Shown in pieces: positions 43,301 to 56,000 of a stretch of 64,000 bases of DNA; the first letter of the stretch is position 1, and every line of letters starts with the position of its first letter. The position numbers and the translations under genes were made by a program. Under the pieces are notes generated by a model, which saw nothing but the letters and a program-made list of their open reading frames with translations, ran no database searches and was not told where the DNA came from. The DNA is taken from assembly GCA_002049455.2 (NCBI GenBank), contig KV918944.1, positions 89,323-153,322 of the forward strand, read 5' to 3'. The stretch is from Porphyra umbilicalis (Eukaryota; Rhodophyta; Bangiophyceae; Bangiales; Bangiaceae).

Positions 43301-44500
43301 GAGGGGGGTCAAGCAGCCGCCGCTACCCAAGCGGCGGGTGCGTGCGGGAGGCTTCCGCTGGCAACGCCTCTGTGCCGCCTTCCGTCGCTCTTGCTGTGCC
43401 GTCGCTGGGACGCCCGACCGGCCCGCCGCGCCGCGCGGCGCCGCCCGGCCGCGTCGGCGGGGCTGCCCAACCGGCGTGGGTGGTCCGCTTTGGCCCGCCC
43501 CGCGGGGCTCCTCTTTTCGAGGAGAGGCGACAGGCGTCCCCCGCTTTCACCTGCACCCGCGGGCGGCAGCGGCCACCGCCGTGGTCGGCGTGCGCCGCCG
43601 CCGCGCTGCGCGCGGGGTGGGGGGGCGCGGTGCGACCGACGCGCGGCGGGGTGGGGATCCCACCCGGTGTGGGTGTGGGGCGGCGCGCCGAGGTTAGCGG
43701 CGGGCGGCCGCTGCGGTGGCCGCGGCAACGCCGGGGGCCGCGCCTGATGCGCGGGGGCGCCCGCGTGGGTGCTGCGCGGGGACCGTCGCCCCCACCCCCT
43801 CACCCCCGCCACCCCCGACGGCCGTGGCCCCCGTCGGCCGCCGCCGCCGTCCGCCCAAACGGCCGCCCACTGAGGCCGGGTGCGTGCAACCGCGGGGCGC
43901 CCGCCGCCGACCGCCGGGGCCGCCCAGCCACAGCCGCGGATCCGCGGCCGCCACGTGGCCATGAAGAGCAGCGTGGCAGCAGCGCCCGACCGCGCGTGCC
44001 CGGCGGGCGCGTGCGAGGGAGCCCGACGGCACGCGGTGGGTGCCCCAGATCTCCCCTTTTTGCAGGGGGCGCCGCCGCCGCGGGGACCCCCCCCACGACC
44101 CGGCGCCTGGGGCGGCTGCCGAGACACCGCCGTCGCCACGGTCCCACCGGTCGACCCGGGGGAGGCGGCGGCGGGGAGAGGTGGGTCACCGGCCACGGTC
44201 CTGCACCGATTCGCGGCGTGGCACCCCTCCGTCGCGATATTGACGCCCATTCTACCCCCCCCCCCCCCCCCCCACCGCCCCGCCGCCGCCCGACCCACCG
44301 CGCGTGGCGTCACGCGCCGCCGCCCCCGCGGTCGTGGCGCCCGTGCACACTGCCAACCGCCGCGCCGGTGGGTGCGGTGGCCGCCCGTGCGCGCGCCACC
44401 CAACGCACATAAGCTCGAGAAGGGTGGGGGGGGGGGCACCCGAGCGTGACGGCGGCGCGCTGCTCGCGTCCGTGGCAGACACGCTCATCGACGGCCGCAC
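43301..44500 (-). other. Possible minus-strand gene, unrecognised
   Basis: From an ATG at 44500 the minus strand reads MRPSMSVSATDASSAPPSRS and then LLELMCVGWRAHGRPPHPPA. More protein-like pieces lie in other minus frames further left (HAALHGHVAAADPRLWLGGP near 43900-43980). It would be divergent from the bHLH gene, with about 420 bases between the starts. The opposite strand is equally open, so this is weak. Confidence 0.2.
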
Positions 44501-44922
44501 GGCGGGGCGCCTCTGCTTCTACACTGCCCCTCCTCCCTACTCTCCCTTCTTTCTAACCTCTTTTCCTTCCGCTGCGCCCCCTACCCCCCCCCCCCCCCGC
44601 CCCGAAACAAAGGCACTGGGCGGCGACGTGGTGGGCCGCGGCGGGCGCCTTGTTTTGGTTTGGGTGGAGCGCCGATCGGGCCGGCGGGCAACCTCGGGTC
44701 TGCCGCCTCCATTGGTGACGGTCGCGACTGGAGGTCCTTGACACCTCACCCCCCGCCCGACAGTGTGACACACACGGCAGCCGCGAGCGCTACGGCGACG
44801 GCGACGGCGACGGCGACCGCAACCGCGGGCGCTGCTACGACCGCGGCCGCAACGGCAACGGCACCGTGTGGAGTACCCCCCCCTCCCCCCGATCCTCCCT
44901 CGTCCGACCTCTTGGCGCCACG

Positions 44923-45443
44923 ATGCGTAATAGCGGCAACAGGCCGCTCGCGGCGCCCCCCCCCGGCCACACGCCGCTGTTGCTCGGCGCGGCGGCCGAC
45001 ATCCCCCCCACCACAGACGACTACACCCACTTTTTCAACGCGATGGAGTTGGCCCAGGATGCCGCGGCGGCGGGCGGTGGTAGAGGCGGTGGCGGCGGCG
45101 GCGGCGGTGGCGGGGGTGGGGATGGACACGGCGGTGCCGCAGCCATCGGCACCTGCGGGCGCGTCGACGGAGCCGCCGGCGCCGGCGCGGCGGCGTTTGC
45201 GTGCCTCATGGACAACGCCGGGGAGATGGACGACCTTGTCACCGCCGCCGCGGCCGACGGAGAGGCCGACGCAGAGGCGGCGCTCGACGGCGACGCCTTT
45301 CCAACAATGGTGGCCCTCCCGCCGCCCCCGGCAGTCGCCGGCGGCGGGGCATTTCCCTACCCGTCAGCCTTGGAGCTATCGGCCGCAACGGCGGGGGGGT
45401 ACCACCCCGCTGTGGCGGCCGCCGACGCCCGGCGGCCGCAGCA

Positions 45444-45475
<32 letters not shown>

Positions 45476-47287
45476 AGTCCCCGCCATGGCGGGCGGCGGC
45501 GGTGACGGTGGTGTGGACGGCAGCGAAGGCGACTGGTTTGCGTCGCTGGTCGGGCCACCGGCGGCCGGAATGGCCGCCCTGCCGCTGCCGCCGCTGCCAT
45601 CGGGGGGCAGACACAGCGCGCCACTGGTACCGCCGCCGCGTGGCGGCGGGTTCACCCCCGCGGCGGGTGCTGGGGGCATAGTGAGCTCCCCCATCTCCTC
45701 CTCGGCGGCGCCGACGACCGGTGCGTGGCCGGCCCGCACGGTGGGTGGCGTCGGTGGCGGCGGCGGCGGCGGCGGCTGGGTGTTGGGGGCGTCCCGCCGC
45801 CCGCCTCGGCGGCGACACCGCCGACGGTCGGCCGCAAGCGCCGTCGCTCCGCGTCGGCGACGAGCGGCGGTGTGGCGGGACGCGGTGGCGGCAGCGGCGG
45901 CGGCGGTGGCCGTCGCCGCTTCGGTACACCCGTCACGCCCGCCGCGGCGGGCACCGGATGGTCACCGGGGAGCACCATGAGCACCTACCTGTCGCGGGTG
46001 CCGGCCAGCCGCGGCGGTGGCGGCCGCGGCGGCGGTAGCCGCGGCGGCGGCGGCACGCTTGCCACCCCCTCGTACGGCGCCTACACTATCCTGCCGGAAG
46101 TCGACGGGCCACCCCCACCGCCGCCGCCGCCGCCGTCGCGGCCACCCGCTGCGGGCGGTCGACGCGCGGCTACGTTGACGGCCGGCGGCACGGCGCGCGG
46201 GACACCTGCGGCGGCAGCCTCGACGGCCGGCGGCACCACGTCCTACCTCGGCAGCCGCACGGGCAGCGCCGCTGCGGCGGGCCGCCGCCGCCCGACCGCG
46301 TCGGTCGCCCGCGCGCTGCACTTTGGCGGCGCCCCCGCCGGTCCCCCGCGGGGGCCCGGCGGCTTTCCCTCGGCTGACGGCGGCAGCGGCGCCGACATGC
46401 CATCACTGGTGCTCGCCGCCGCGTCGGCGCCCGCGCCCGATGGCGACAACGGCGGCGGCGGCGGCAGCAGCGACGGCGAACTCGACGACGACGTCGACGG
46501 CGACGCCTCGGACGATGGGGACGGCGCTGGCGGCGGCGGCGACGGAGACGGCGGCGGCGGCGGCGACGGCGGCGCCCGCTCCCCGAAAGAGCGCCTGCGC
46601 CTGCGGCGCGAGCACTGGCGGCGCTGCCGCGCCAAAATCAATGAGCGGATGGCGCGGATTGCGGGGCTGCTCCCCCCCCCCCCCCGGGGGTGACGCTCAA
46701 ACACAAGGCGGACATCCTCGACAGGGCGGTTGAGGTGCTGGGGAACTTGTTGCGGCGGAATGCGGAGCTCGAGATGGAGCTCGCCGTCACCAACACGCGG
46801 TCCCTGTTTGACCACCTGCGCACGCGGGTGGCGGCGGCGGGGAGCCTCCTCGCCGCCCTCGAGCCGCTGCTCGACCTGTGGGTGCGGCCGCCCTTTGGTT
46901 GGGCCGCCGCCGAAGTGTGGGTCGCCGCCCCGCCGCCGCCCCAGGGGGGGGGGGGGACCCGCCCCGCCGCGGCGCCCGGCGGTCGCCGGGAGCGGCGGCG
47001 ACTGCGGCGGCGGCGGCGGCGGCGGCGGCGGCAATGGCCGCGGGCGCCCCCGCCGCGCCGCCGCGCGCCGCCGCCGCGGGCGGCACGCCCGGGTGCAGTG
47101 CTGACAGGGGGGCGGCGGCGCCCCTTCCCCCCCCCGCCGCGCTGCGCGTTGTGTGGGCCAAATTCGCAACCTATGGCGGCGCCACGGGGTGCGGCACCGC
47201 CGCCACGGGCTGCGCGTGCCACCCCGGCACGCCCGCCGCCGCCGCCGCCGCCGCCGCTGCGGCTTTGGCCGAGGAGCTGCCCGGCGG

Positions 47288-47320
<33 letters not shown>

Positions 47321-47540
47321 CGCCACCCCCGCCATGGCGGCGGTGCGGGCGCACCACCGGGCGGTGGCGAGGGGGGGGGCGGCGGGGGGGGCGCCGCCGC
47401 CGCTGCCACCGCCGCCGACGCGGCGGCGGCGGTGCGGTCGGCCACGACGGCGGGGCCGTGTCCGGCGTGGCAAAGCAGCAGCTGGGCAGAGGGGGGGGCT
47501 GGGTGGGCAGGGGGGGGGGGGGGTTCCCACCCCCGCGCCC

Positions 47541-47571
<31 letters not shown>

Positions 47572-47727
47572 GGGGGCGCCGCGCGTGGCGCCGCGGGGGG
47601 GCTGGCCGAGCGCGTCATTGTGCCCGTGCCGGCGTTTGACGCGCCGGTGGCGGCGGCGGTGGCGGCCGCTCGCGACGGGCCGGATGCGCTCGTCAAGCTG
47701 GCGGTGGCGACGTTGCGGCGGGCGGAG

Positions 47728-47762
<35 letters not shown>

Positions 47763-48084
47763 CAGCGGCGGCGGCAGCGGCAGCGGTGCCGGCGCCGGCC
47801 GCAGCGGCGGCGGCGGCGGCGCCGCCGCCGCCCCCCCGTGCGCGGTCGCCGCGTACCGGGGCGCCCACGCGGCGGTGGTGCTCTACGACGTGCAGCCGCG
47901 CGAGTTTGACTACCAACAGTGGGTGCTGTGGACGACCATGGCGTGGGTCGTCGGCGCCGAGTGGAGCCGCAACCCCGCGTCGGGGGGGTGGGGGGGGGTG
48001 TGGGGGGGGGGGGGGACCGCCCTCGGCCACTCGCAGGCGCCGCTAACGGCGGAGCGTGGAGTGGGGGGGCACCGCCACTGCTAA
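44923..48084 (+). CDS. bHLH transcription factor with several apparent frame breaks
   Basis: Nuclear DNA-binding protein candidate. Suggested start ATG 44923 (MRNSGNRPLAAPPPGHTPLL). The N-terminal half is a Gly/Ala/Pro-rich region with acidic patches. The bHLH domain starts near 46575: RLRREHWRRCRAKINERMAR (basic region, helix 1), IAGLLPPPPRG (loop), then, after a C run at 46673-46684 and a change of phase, VTLKHKADILDRAVEVLGNL and LRRNAELEMELA (helix 2, possibly a short leucine extension). Downstream segments that look coding are RVVWAKFATYGGATGCG, GLAERVIVPVPAFDAPV and AAYRGAHAAVVLYDVQPREF, ending near 48046-48113 depending on phase. Frame changes lie near 45470, 45780, 46680, 46950, 47400 and 47510, mostly at G/C runs. 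The domain call is good; exact ends are not. Confidence 0.7.
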
Positions 48085-48592
48085 TTTTGGTGCCGCGCGT
48101 GGAGGGGGTGTAACTACAGTATTTTTCGAGTCGACCGCCCCGCGGTTGCGTGCGCGGTGACCGCGCTACGCGCCCCGGTCGCGCGCGGGGGCGGCCGCCC
48201 CCGCGCGCGACCGCGCGCGGCGGCCCAAACGTGGCGCCGGGCACGCGCACGGCGCGCTGACGCGGCGGTGGACGAGGCGGCGGTGTGGGTGCCCGGCGCG
48301 GGGGCGTCACGCGGGGGAGACGGCGGACGCGTGGACCCTACGTACCGCTGCTGGCTGCCCGACGCCACCACCTGACTGCCGCCGTTTGGTCGCGCGTGCG
48401 TGGCACGCCGCCGCGGCTGCTGCGCGTGTCCGTCTGGGCGAGGCTCTGGCCCTCGGTCGAGGGCGGTCGCTCGCTCGTGTGGCCACTGTCGGTTGGCGCG
48501 CGCGCGCCGCAGCGTGGGGCGTGCGTGTGTGGCAGACCGACGCGGCGACGGCGCGTCGTCGTGGCGCGACGGCGGGGGCAGCACGGCAACGA

Positions 48593-48911
48593 GTTTGGAG
48601 AAATCAGCTGCCGACGCAGCACAGACGTGCCCTCACAATGTATTTGTTTCTTCCTTTTGGTCATATGGCGTCTACACCAGCGTCGAGACCCCCACGGCAA
48701 ACAGTTTAGAGAAATCAGCTGCCGACGCAGCACAGACGCGCCCTCACTTTGTTTTTGTTTTTTCCTTTTGGTCATATGGCGTCTGCACCACCGTCGAGTC
48801 CCCCACGGCAAACAGTTTAGAGAAATCAGCTGCCGACGCAGCACAGACGTGCCCTCACAATGTTTTTGTTTCTTCCTTTTGGTCATATGGCGTCTACACC
48901 ACCGCCCGAGT
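48593..48911. repeat. 111-bp tandem repeat, three copies, next to the exchanger stop codon
   Basis: AAATCAGCTGCCGACGCAGC recurs at 48601, 48712 and 48823, an exact 111-base period. Each unit contains a T-rich segment (TTTTTGTTTCTTCCTTTTGG) and ends TCATATGGCGTCTACACCAC. The array ends within about 10 bases of the exchanger's stop codon at 48921, so it would form the start of the 3' untranslated region. It is open in one frame on each strand (37-residue units), but no start or family supports coding. Confidence 0.85.
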
Positions 48912-48920
48912 CCCCGCCCC

Positions 48921-51194
48921 CTACACCCACTTGAACACAAGTGCCGCAATGAGCGCGTACGCCACAAACAGCCCATACCCGAAAATCAGCAGGATGCCAA
49001 TGCCCTTGCCCAGCCGCCACCGGCTCGCCGCCAACACCCCCAACAGCGCAAACAGCACGACGCACAGGATGACGACCGGCACGACAATCGAGCTAACCGG
49101 CGTCGTCGGGATGCGTTGGGGCTCCTTGAGGATGAGGTGGCCGAGGAGCCACGGCAGCCCGAGGCCGAGGCCAATGTCAAACACGTTGGAGCCGAGGGCG
49201 TTGGAGACGGCCATATCCCCACGCCCCTGCTTGGCGACCGTGATGGACGCGAGCGCGTCGGGCACCGACGTGCCGGCGGCCAAGACGGTCAAGCCGAGCA
49301 CCGACGCGGGGATGTTGACAATGCAGCCGGCGTGGCGGGCGGCTTCAACCATCGCGTACGAGATGCCCCCAATCCACCCGACCGACGCGAGGAAGGTGAC
49401 GGGCCACCACTTGGCCCACCGCTCCTTGGCGCAGTTGAGGATGGTCACCTTGAAGGCCCACGACCAGAGAAAGACGCCGGGGAAGATGGCCCACCCGACC
49501 GCCGACGTCGGGCGCGCCACGCCGAGGAGCGTCCGCTCCTCATCCTCCTCCTCCTCCACCTCTCCATCCACCGACGTGGCGGTGGCCGTGTGGTCCGCGT
49601 CGCTCTCCGCGTCCCCCCCCCCCCCCGTAAAGGACACCTCGGGCAGCCGCCCCGCCCGCGCGTCGGGCGCGTCGCGGGAGCCCCGCGGCGCCGACGCCGC
49701 CTCCATCCGCTTCATCGCAATCGCGGCGAGGCCCGTGCGGCGGAGGTAGGTGCGCGCCGAGAGCGCCGAGCCGGGCCCAAACGTGGGGAGGCCCTTGGCG
49801 TCGAGGAGGTCCATCTCTGTCAGGCGCACGCGCCACGCGGCCACGTCGGCGGCGAGGCTCGGCGCCGCGCCGCTGGCGCCCCCGGCCGCGGCGGGAGCGC
49901 CGCCGTCGGGGAAGGTCTCCCCAACCGTGTCGGCCGAGTCGCTGCCGCCCGTCGTCGACGACGCGCGCGCGCCGCCGGCGGGGGGGGGGGGACCGCCGCC
50001 GCGGCCGCCCCGCCTTCCACGTCCCCGTTGGGGGTGCCGGCACGCGCGGCCGCCCGCGCGCGACGGCCGCCGCTCCACTTTTGGGCGGCGCGCATGTACG
50101 GCTTGTTGCCCCACTTCATAAACGCAATGTAGCCGCCATAGGCGAGCACCAGAATCAACCCCTCGTACCACGTCGCGTCGGAGCGGGACGTGACGACGAG
50201 GGACATGAAGAGGAGGGCGATAAAGACAAAGTAGAAAAAGGAGTCGCGCACCAGCGGGCGCCAATCCAGGTGCAGCACCGAGCCGGCCAGGGCGGCCGCG
50301 GAGCCGATGATGACCAGGACGTTAAAGACGGCTGAGCCGACAATCGTGCCAACGCCGACCTGTGGCACGACAAAAAAAGAGTGGAGAGAAAAAAGACCAC
50401 AAACCGCACCAAGAGCCGCCGCGGTGACAAGAAGAAAACAGTCGTTAGCAGCAGCCCACAAACTGGGAGAACGCGAGACAGCACACCGCACTCCACCACC
50501 ATCTCCTCGGCTACACCCGCTCACCCCCCCCCCCCCCCCCCCCCCCCCAAATCCTCCCCACCGCAGCCAACAAACAACAGAAAAAAGCGCCACCACGTAC
50601 CTCATCCTTGGTCACAAACACGGAAATGAGGGACGTAAACAGCTCGGGCGCCGACGAGCCCGCCGCCAAAAACGTCGCGCCCGCCACATCGTCACTCAGC
50701 CGCAGCTGCTCGCAAATGCGATCGAGCGACGCGACAAAGTAGTCGTCGGTGACAATGGCCAAGCCGAGAAAGAGGAACATGACGCCCGGCACGTACAGGC
50801 CGAGCGCCGCCGGGCGGTCGAGGAAGCGCTCGGCGGGGGTGCACAGGCCCCCATACGAGTCGGTCGGCTCGTCGACCGCCACGTCGCCCGCCGGCGCCTG
50901 GCGCCCCGCCGCCGCCGGCAGCAGCAGCGAGCGGACGGCCGACGACGCGGGCGCGGCCGCCGGGCGGCCGACCGCCGACGACAACGCCGCCCCCCGGTAG
51001 TAGACGCCGAGGCAGAGGAGGGCGGCGACGAGCACCGCCGCCTGCACGGGCGCCGCGGCCGCCGCGCGCGCGGCGCCGCCGCCGCCGCCCCCACCGCCGC
51101 CGCGACGGCGGCGCGCGCGCGCCAGCTGCACGCGCGCGCCGCCGCCGCGGAGCGGCGGCGCTGCCAACAGGCCCGCCCCCGCGGCGGCGGCCAT
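48921..51194 (-). CDS. K+-dependent Na+/Ca2+ exchanger (NCKX/SLC24 type), two exons
   Basis: Membrane antiporter exchanging Ca2+ (with K+) for Na+. Exon 1 runs 51194-50601 and exon 2 50359-48921; intron 50600-50360 has GTACGT and CACAG borders, in phase 0. The start MAAAAGAGLLAAPPLRGGGA is followed by a Gly-rich stretch and a first membrane segment (AAVLVAALLCLGVYY). Alpha-1 repeat: ATFLAAGSSAPELFTSLISV then VGVGTIVGSAVFNVLVIIGS, spanning the splice site. Acidic cytoplasmic loop (DGEVEEEEDEERTLLG). Alpha-2 repeat: LTVLAAGTSVPDALASITVA then GDMAVSNALGSNVFDIGLGL, diagnostic of the NCKX branch. About 676 residues. Exon 2 changes phase by one base near the G run at 49981-49990, in the poorly conserved loop, probably a homopolymer error. 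Confidence 0.9.
50360..50600 (-). other. Intron of the exchanger gene
   Basis: 241 bases. Donor GAG|GTACGT, acceptor TGCCACAG|GTC preceded by a pyrimidine-rich tract. It removes a long G run (50527-50548 on the plus strand is C-rich). Joining gives KDE|VGVGTIVGS, the continuous alpha-1 repeat, so the splice is well supported. Confidence 0.88.
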
Positions 51195-52855
51195 GGTCGT
51201 CGACGCCGTGGAGGCGCGCGCCCGAACAGGGGGATGCGCCGTGCCGCCCACGACGCGGAGGGGGGGACCGACGGCAGCGGCGGCGCAGCGGCGCGCGGTG
51301 CCGACGGAGCGCGGTCGCGACGCTGACGTACTGTCGGCGGTTAAATGTGGTGACCGGTAAAAAGGGAGGGGGGGGGGGGGGGGTGGTGGACCCGCCGCCG
51401 CAACCGTGCGCACGGGGCCGTCGCCAGTCACTCGGGGACGCGCGGGCGGCCGATGCGGCCCCGCCCGTGCCGCGGCGCGTGCAACGGGGCGCGCTCCCAC
51501 CCCCGTCGACGCGGGGGCGGCCAACGCACCGCCGCGGGGCGCGGGGGGGGGGGGAGGTTGACGTAGGCGCGCCGCCACGCGGCCGTCGGCGCCGGCGCCG
51601 TCAGGCCCCCCCGCCACGCGCGCACGCACGGGCGTGGGGGGGGCGCCCGACGCGACCCGCCCGCCGGCGCGTGCGGGACCGTGGCACGGCGACGAGGCGC
51701 CCGTCGGGCGACGGCCCCGGGGCGGCACACACACACCCCCCCCGCCGCTGCGCGTGGCGGGGGCCGACACAGGCCCCGCACGGGGCGCATTGGACGGTGG
51801 GGAGAGGGTGCCCGCGGCAGCAGCGCGGCCACACGGGGCGGGCCCCCGTGACGCACGCACCAATGGCTGGCGGGGTCGGTGATCCCCCCTGGCGCCCACG
51901 CCAGCTGCACAGATTGGTAATTGGTTGCGGGGGACCATAGACCAGGGCCGGCGTGCGTCGCCAAAAATGGGCCGGTCCCCTCCCGCCCGCGAGCGACGGG
52001 AGAGGCGGCGGCGAGAAGTGCGGATCGGAGGGAGGGAGCAGCCGGCCGCGCCCCGCTGGAGTGGGCAGCGCGCAGTATGGGCAGTTGATTAACTGAAATG
52101 GGGTGTAAATCGATTAATCGGTATGAGAAACAGATCGACAAGGTATAGATGTCAGAGTCAAAAATTCGTTTCAAACAAGTTTCTGGTAAATACGATCTTC
52201 AGTATTGCATCGGCACATAATTGTCACCACGTGGGACTCAGACCACCAGACTTAAACCCTCATCGGTCACTTCAGAGCTGCTGGCTCGCCAAGTTGACGC
52301 TTGGCAAACGCTGGTTGCTCTCGCTCATTCGTGCCAGGATATATACGTAACGCGTGGCGGCCAAAATGCTGTGGGGTGGTCCCGTCGGGCACCCAAGTCT
52401 TGGTGCGGCATTGACAGCTTGTCTTCGAACCCCTACACCGTCTGTACACAGGCGCTGCTGCAGCTCGTCTTCGAACCCCTACACCGTCCGTACACAGGCG
52501 CTCGTCACCGACTGCGGTTCCCTCCACTACCCCAGAACTTTCTTGAAGCGCATCACGGGTTCATGCCTGACGCCCAACTCCCCTGACCATGTGGGCGCTG
52601 TCTGTGCCGGCCCAGCCGAGCCAGGCCGCCACCGTGCACAGCGCTGGCCCCTTTGCCCAGTACGCTGGCGGTCTTCCCCATACACAAGAATTAGACTGGC
52701 GGTCGGGCGACGGTTTCCGGTGGGGGTCAGTGCCTATGGTGAAGAAGAAGAGTTCTGTCGATGCGTACTTCGTCATCAAGTAAAAGGACCCTCGGAGAGT
52801 GATTGTCGTGTTAAATAGGACAGCACGCTCTCGGACCTAACGCGGTTGAACTCTA
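51195..52855. other. Exchanger upstream region and unassigned DNA
   Basis: 51195-52060 is GC-rich with no convincing gene and probably includes the exchanger promoter; no TATA box was identified. 52100-52850 has lower GC. A 46-bp direct repeat (GTCTTCGAACCCCTACACCG at 52421 and 52467) is the only clear structure. Confidence 0.4.
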
Positions 52856-52859
52856 ATGG

Positions 52860-53062
52860 TGCACGCCAGAGGGAGGCGCCGAGAAGCGACGGGAGGTGCG
52901 GGGGAGGCGCGGAGAAGCAAGGCTGGGAGCGGGGGAGGAGCTGACAGGCAAGGCCTCGAGCGGGGCAGACGCCGAAAAGCGAGGCGGAGAGTGGGGGAGG
53001 CGCCGATGAGCAAGGCGGGGAGCGTGGGAGGCGCCGAAGAGCAGGGCGGGGAGCGGGGGTGA
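52860..53062. repeat. Degenerate minisatellite, GAGGCGCCGA-type unit
   Basis: Imperfect units of about 35-40 bases with cores such as GGGGGAGGCGCCGAAGAGCA and AAGGCGGGGAGCGGGG, at least five copies. Purine-rich on the plus strand. Confidence 0.65.
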
Positions 53063-56000
53063 CTCAGAAGAGCGCGGCAGGGTGCTGGGGACCCGCAGAA
53101 AAGAACGACCGGGACCAGCGCGAGGGTGTTGCTGGACAGGCACGAATGGGTGGAAGATTAGGCGAACCGTTGATAATTACGAGAGCAACAGCCAAAGACA
53201 AGTGCCTACAGAGTCGCCTTTATCCACCTATTTTTTGCTGCGTGCAAGCCGCGCTGGGGGCAGGTGAAAAAATCCATTTGGAATCGACAATCAGTTGTGA
53301 CTGAAGCCCAATTTATCGATTCAGCCCAGCCAACCGATTGCCATGGCCTCGTGGCGGGCCCCCCCGTGACTACGGGTGGGACGACGATTGTATCTCGCAC
53401 CGACGGCGGGATGGACTCCAGTTTGCCGTTTAGACGCGCTGGCGAATGGGACACGCTGTCAAATCTTTGCCACCTCGGTGAATATACCAAATACTGTTTT
53501 GTCGTGGCGAACGAAGCCCCTTCATCCATAAGCAGGTGGCGTTCACACGCAGGTCAAAACATTTCCTTCATGTATTCCTGTCCGCACTGTTTGAAATCGT
53601 TCATGCTTTGCATCCATGGTGGTGAGGAGTTGGCTGCTGACCAGCTCCGTATACTCTCGGTGTCACGCAGCCTACTCTTGCCCAGAGGCTTCACCAAGCT
53701 GTATTGAACGAAACAGCAGTCAAAAATGGTGCCCAGTTACGCCCAAGCCGGAGCATCGATCGAACGCAGTTGTTCTGTGGTTGAGCTGGCGAACCGTACG
53801 AGAATACGGAAGCAGGATCCATCGCGGTGTAGTGATGGAGGGGTGCCGGGCAAGCCATAGCAGTAGTGGAGCACAAGGAAAGAGCATCCACCGGTGCCAG
53901 ACACACCCGACAGGAAGTGGGGTCGGGCGAGTGTCGAGGAGAGGGGGAGGATTGTGGCTCTCACGGGCAGGGGCCATGCCCGGGAAGTGCGCACGGGTCA
54001 TTCGGGACGCTTTAGCTCGGCTTCTGAGTTTGTCTCACTTCGCTCGTTCAACGGCAACTGCAATTCGGACAAACAAGTGAAGCACTTACCGCGGGTGTGA
54101 CCGGTCGTCAAATGAAGAAGTAGACGAAAGAAGCATGCAGCAGATTGGCAAACAGATTGGATGGGCGCATACATGTCCATACGACCTGAGTGTGATTCAC
54201 ATCCAGAAGTCACTTGGGCGTCGCAGGTGACGCGGACAACGCATCGGACGTGCTCAAGAGCTGCGCTGGCACTCGCTGGCACCGTTGCTCGAGCACGCAG
54301 CCTCGTGATTATGCCCGTCTTGCGTGGACCAATGAACGCGGGTGACGGTCAAAAACCATCGGGATGCCGGTCCTCGACCCAACCGGTCGTGGACTGTCAG
54401 GCCCTTCTGTAGGAACGCTGAGGGTGGGTCGAAACGATCGCCCGGCATAGGCGACGAGGCTGCCGCAGACAGGCGGTGACTTGTGACTGCTGCGCCATGC
54501 CGAAGCCGAGTGGCCCCGCGGTGGTCGTCGGCGGCCCGGTCTGCGGCCACACGCTGTCGGTGCCATAGTGGAGAGTGGATGGCGGAAACGTCTCTGGCAC
54601 CAGAAGGAGAATTGGTGTGGGCCAGCGGCCGGCACAGGCGGCCGTAGCTGCCGGTGGAGGGGCCGTGATGGACACCCGGCTACCGCCGTACGAGCATCAT
54701 TGTGGCGGGGCATTGTACCTGCCGACTCTGCCTGTGGGATGGCGCAAGGCCGGGCCTTGTGGGAATATTTCGAGCGGTCCAGGACCGAATAAGATGACGG
54801 CTGTCCGCGACCGTATCCACGCTACCTCGTCTGGCGTGCGGTGTGCGTGCGTTACCGTGCACCACCTGATCAGAGGAAGCCTGCGGTGGCAGTCCAGAGC
54901 CGGGTTGACGGGCCCGCGGCCTGACATGGGACTCTGCGATGTGTGCAACAGCAGAAAACTCGCCTCCATGGCTTTCGCCTTCCTGCCCTCTGGCCACGAG
55001 GACTTGCGCTATTGTGGGAGACCAGTTCAGCTTGTCCAGCGCGCTGCATCCTGCATCCTTTGCGCAACGGTGTGCGGCAGAGCCCCCAACTATCAAATGA
55101 CGTCCGGCTGGTGCGCCGTGGTCCAGGGCATGCGCCCGAGGGATCACCGCGACCGGGCTACACAGCCCCACGGTCTGAGAAGGGAGGCGCACCCAGCAGG
55201 TTCTTTCCCGGCAGGAGTGCGCCACGATTATTGGAGATGGACCGTATTCAAGCGGTGGGCTCCCCCCACCACGGAAGCCGCCGGCGCACGGCCCGTCGGT
55301 GCACGAAAAAGCAAGAGCCAGCTGGCCAATGTTGACCGACGGCGCACCCCCAAAGGCTGTTGAAATGGCGCACGCGTGTACGGTCGCAGTGCCGGCGTAG
55401 GGCCCGCCGGGGTGTGCCCAGCGGGCGGCGAGCCCGGTCGCCGTTGCCGCGGCCAAGTGGGCAATGACGACCTCCACCCCTGCCACCCGTGTCGCCCTCG
55501 GCGGCGGCGGCAGGGGGAGGTCGCTTACCGCTCTGCCGATCGCCGTGGCGCCGGCGGACCCGGTGGTCGGGGAGTGCGCGCAGCTGCCGTTGGTTTCCGC
55601 ACGCAGCACCTGCCGTTGGGGGGGGGGGGGGGGGGGGGGGGGGCGGAGGGGGGGCCACTGAGCGTCGCGGCGGCGCGCTGGCGCGCCGCCCGGTGGTGGT
55701 GCCGCCGCCGCCGCCGGCGGGTGGGCAGCGCCCACCCCCGGGGGGGGTGCCCGAGGACCCGCCCCCGTGGGCGCACGCGTCGCACGTGTGGGGCGTCGGC
55801 CGGGTGGCGGCCGCCGCGCGCCGCACGGGCGGCGGGGGGCGCGCCGCCAACCGGCGGCGCCCGGCGGGCGTCCCCCTCCCCGGTGAGTGACCCCGCCGTC
55901 GTTGGGTGCGGCTGCCCCCCCCCCCCCCCCCCCCCCCGCGGATGGTCGCGGCGGGCGCGACTTGCGGGCGGGACCGCCGCCCGCCGCGTCGGCTCCCCAG

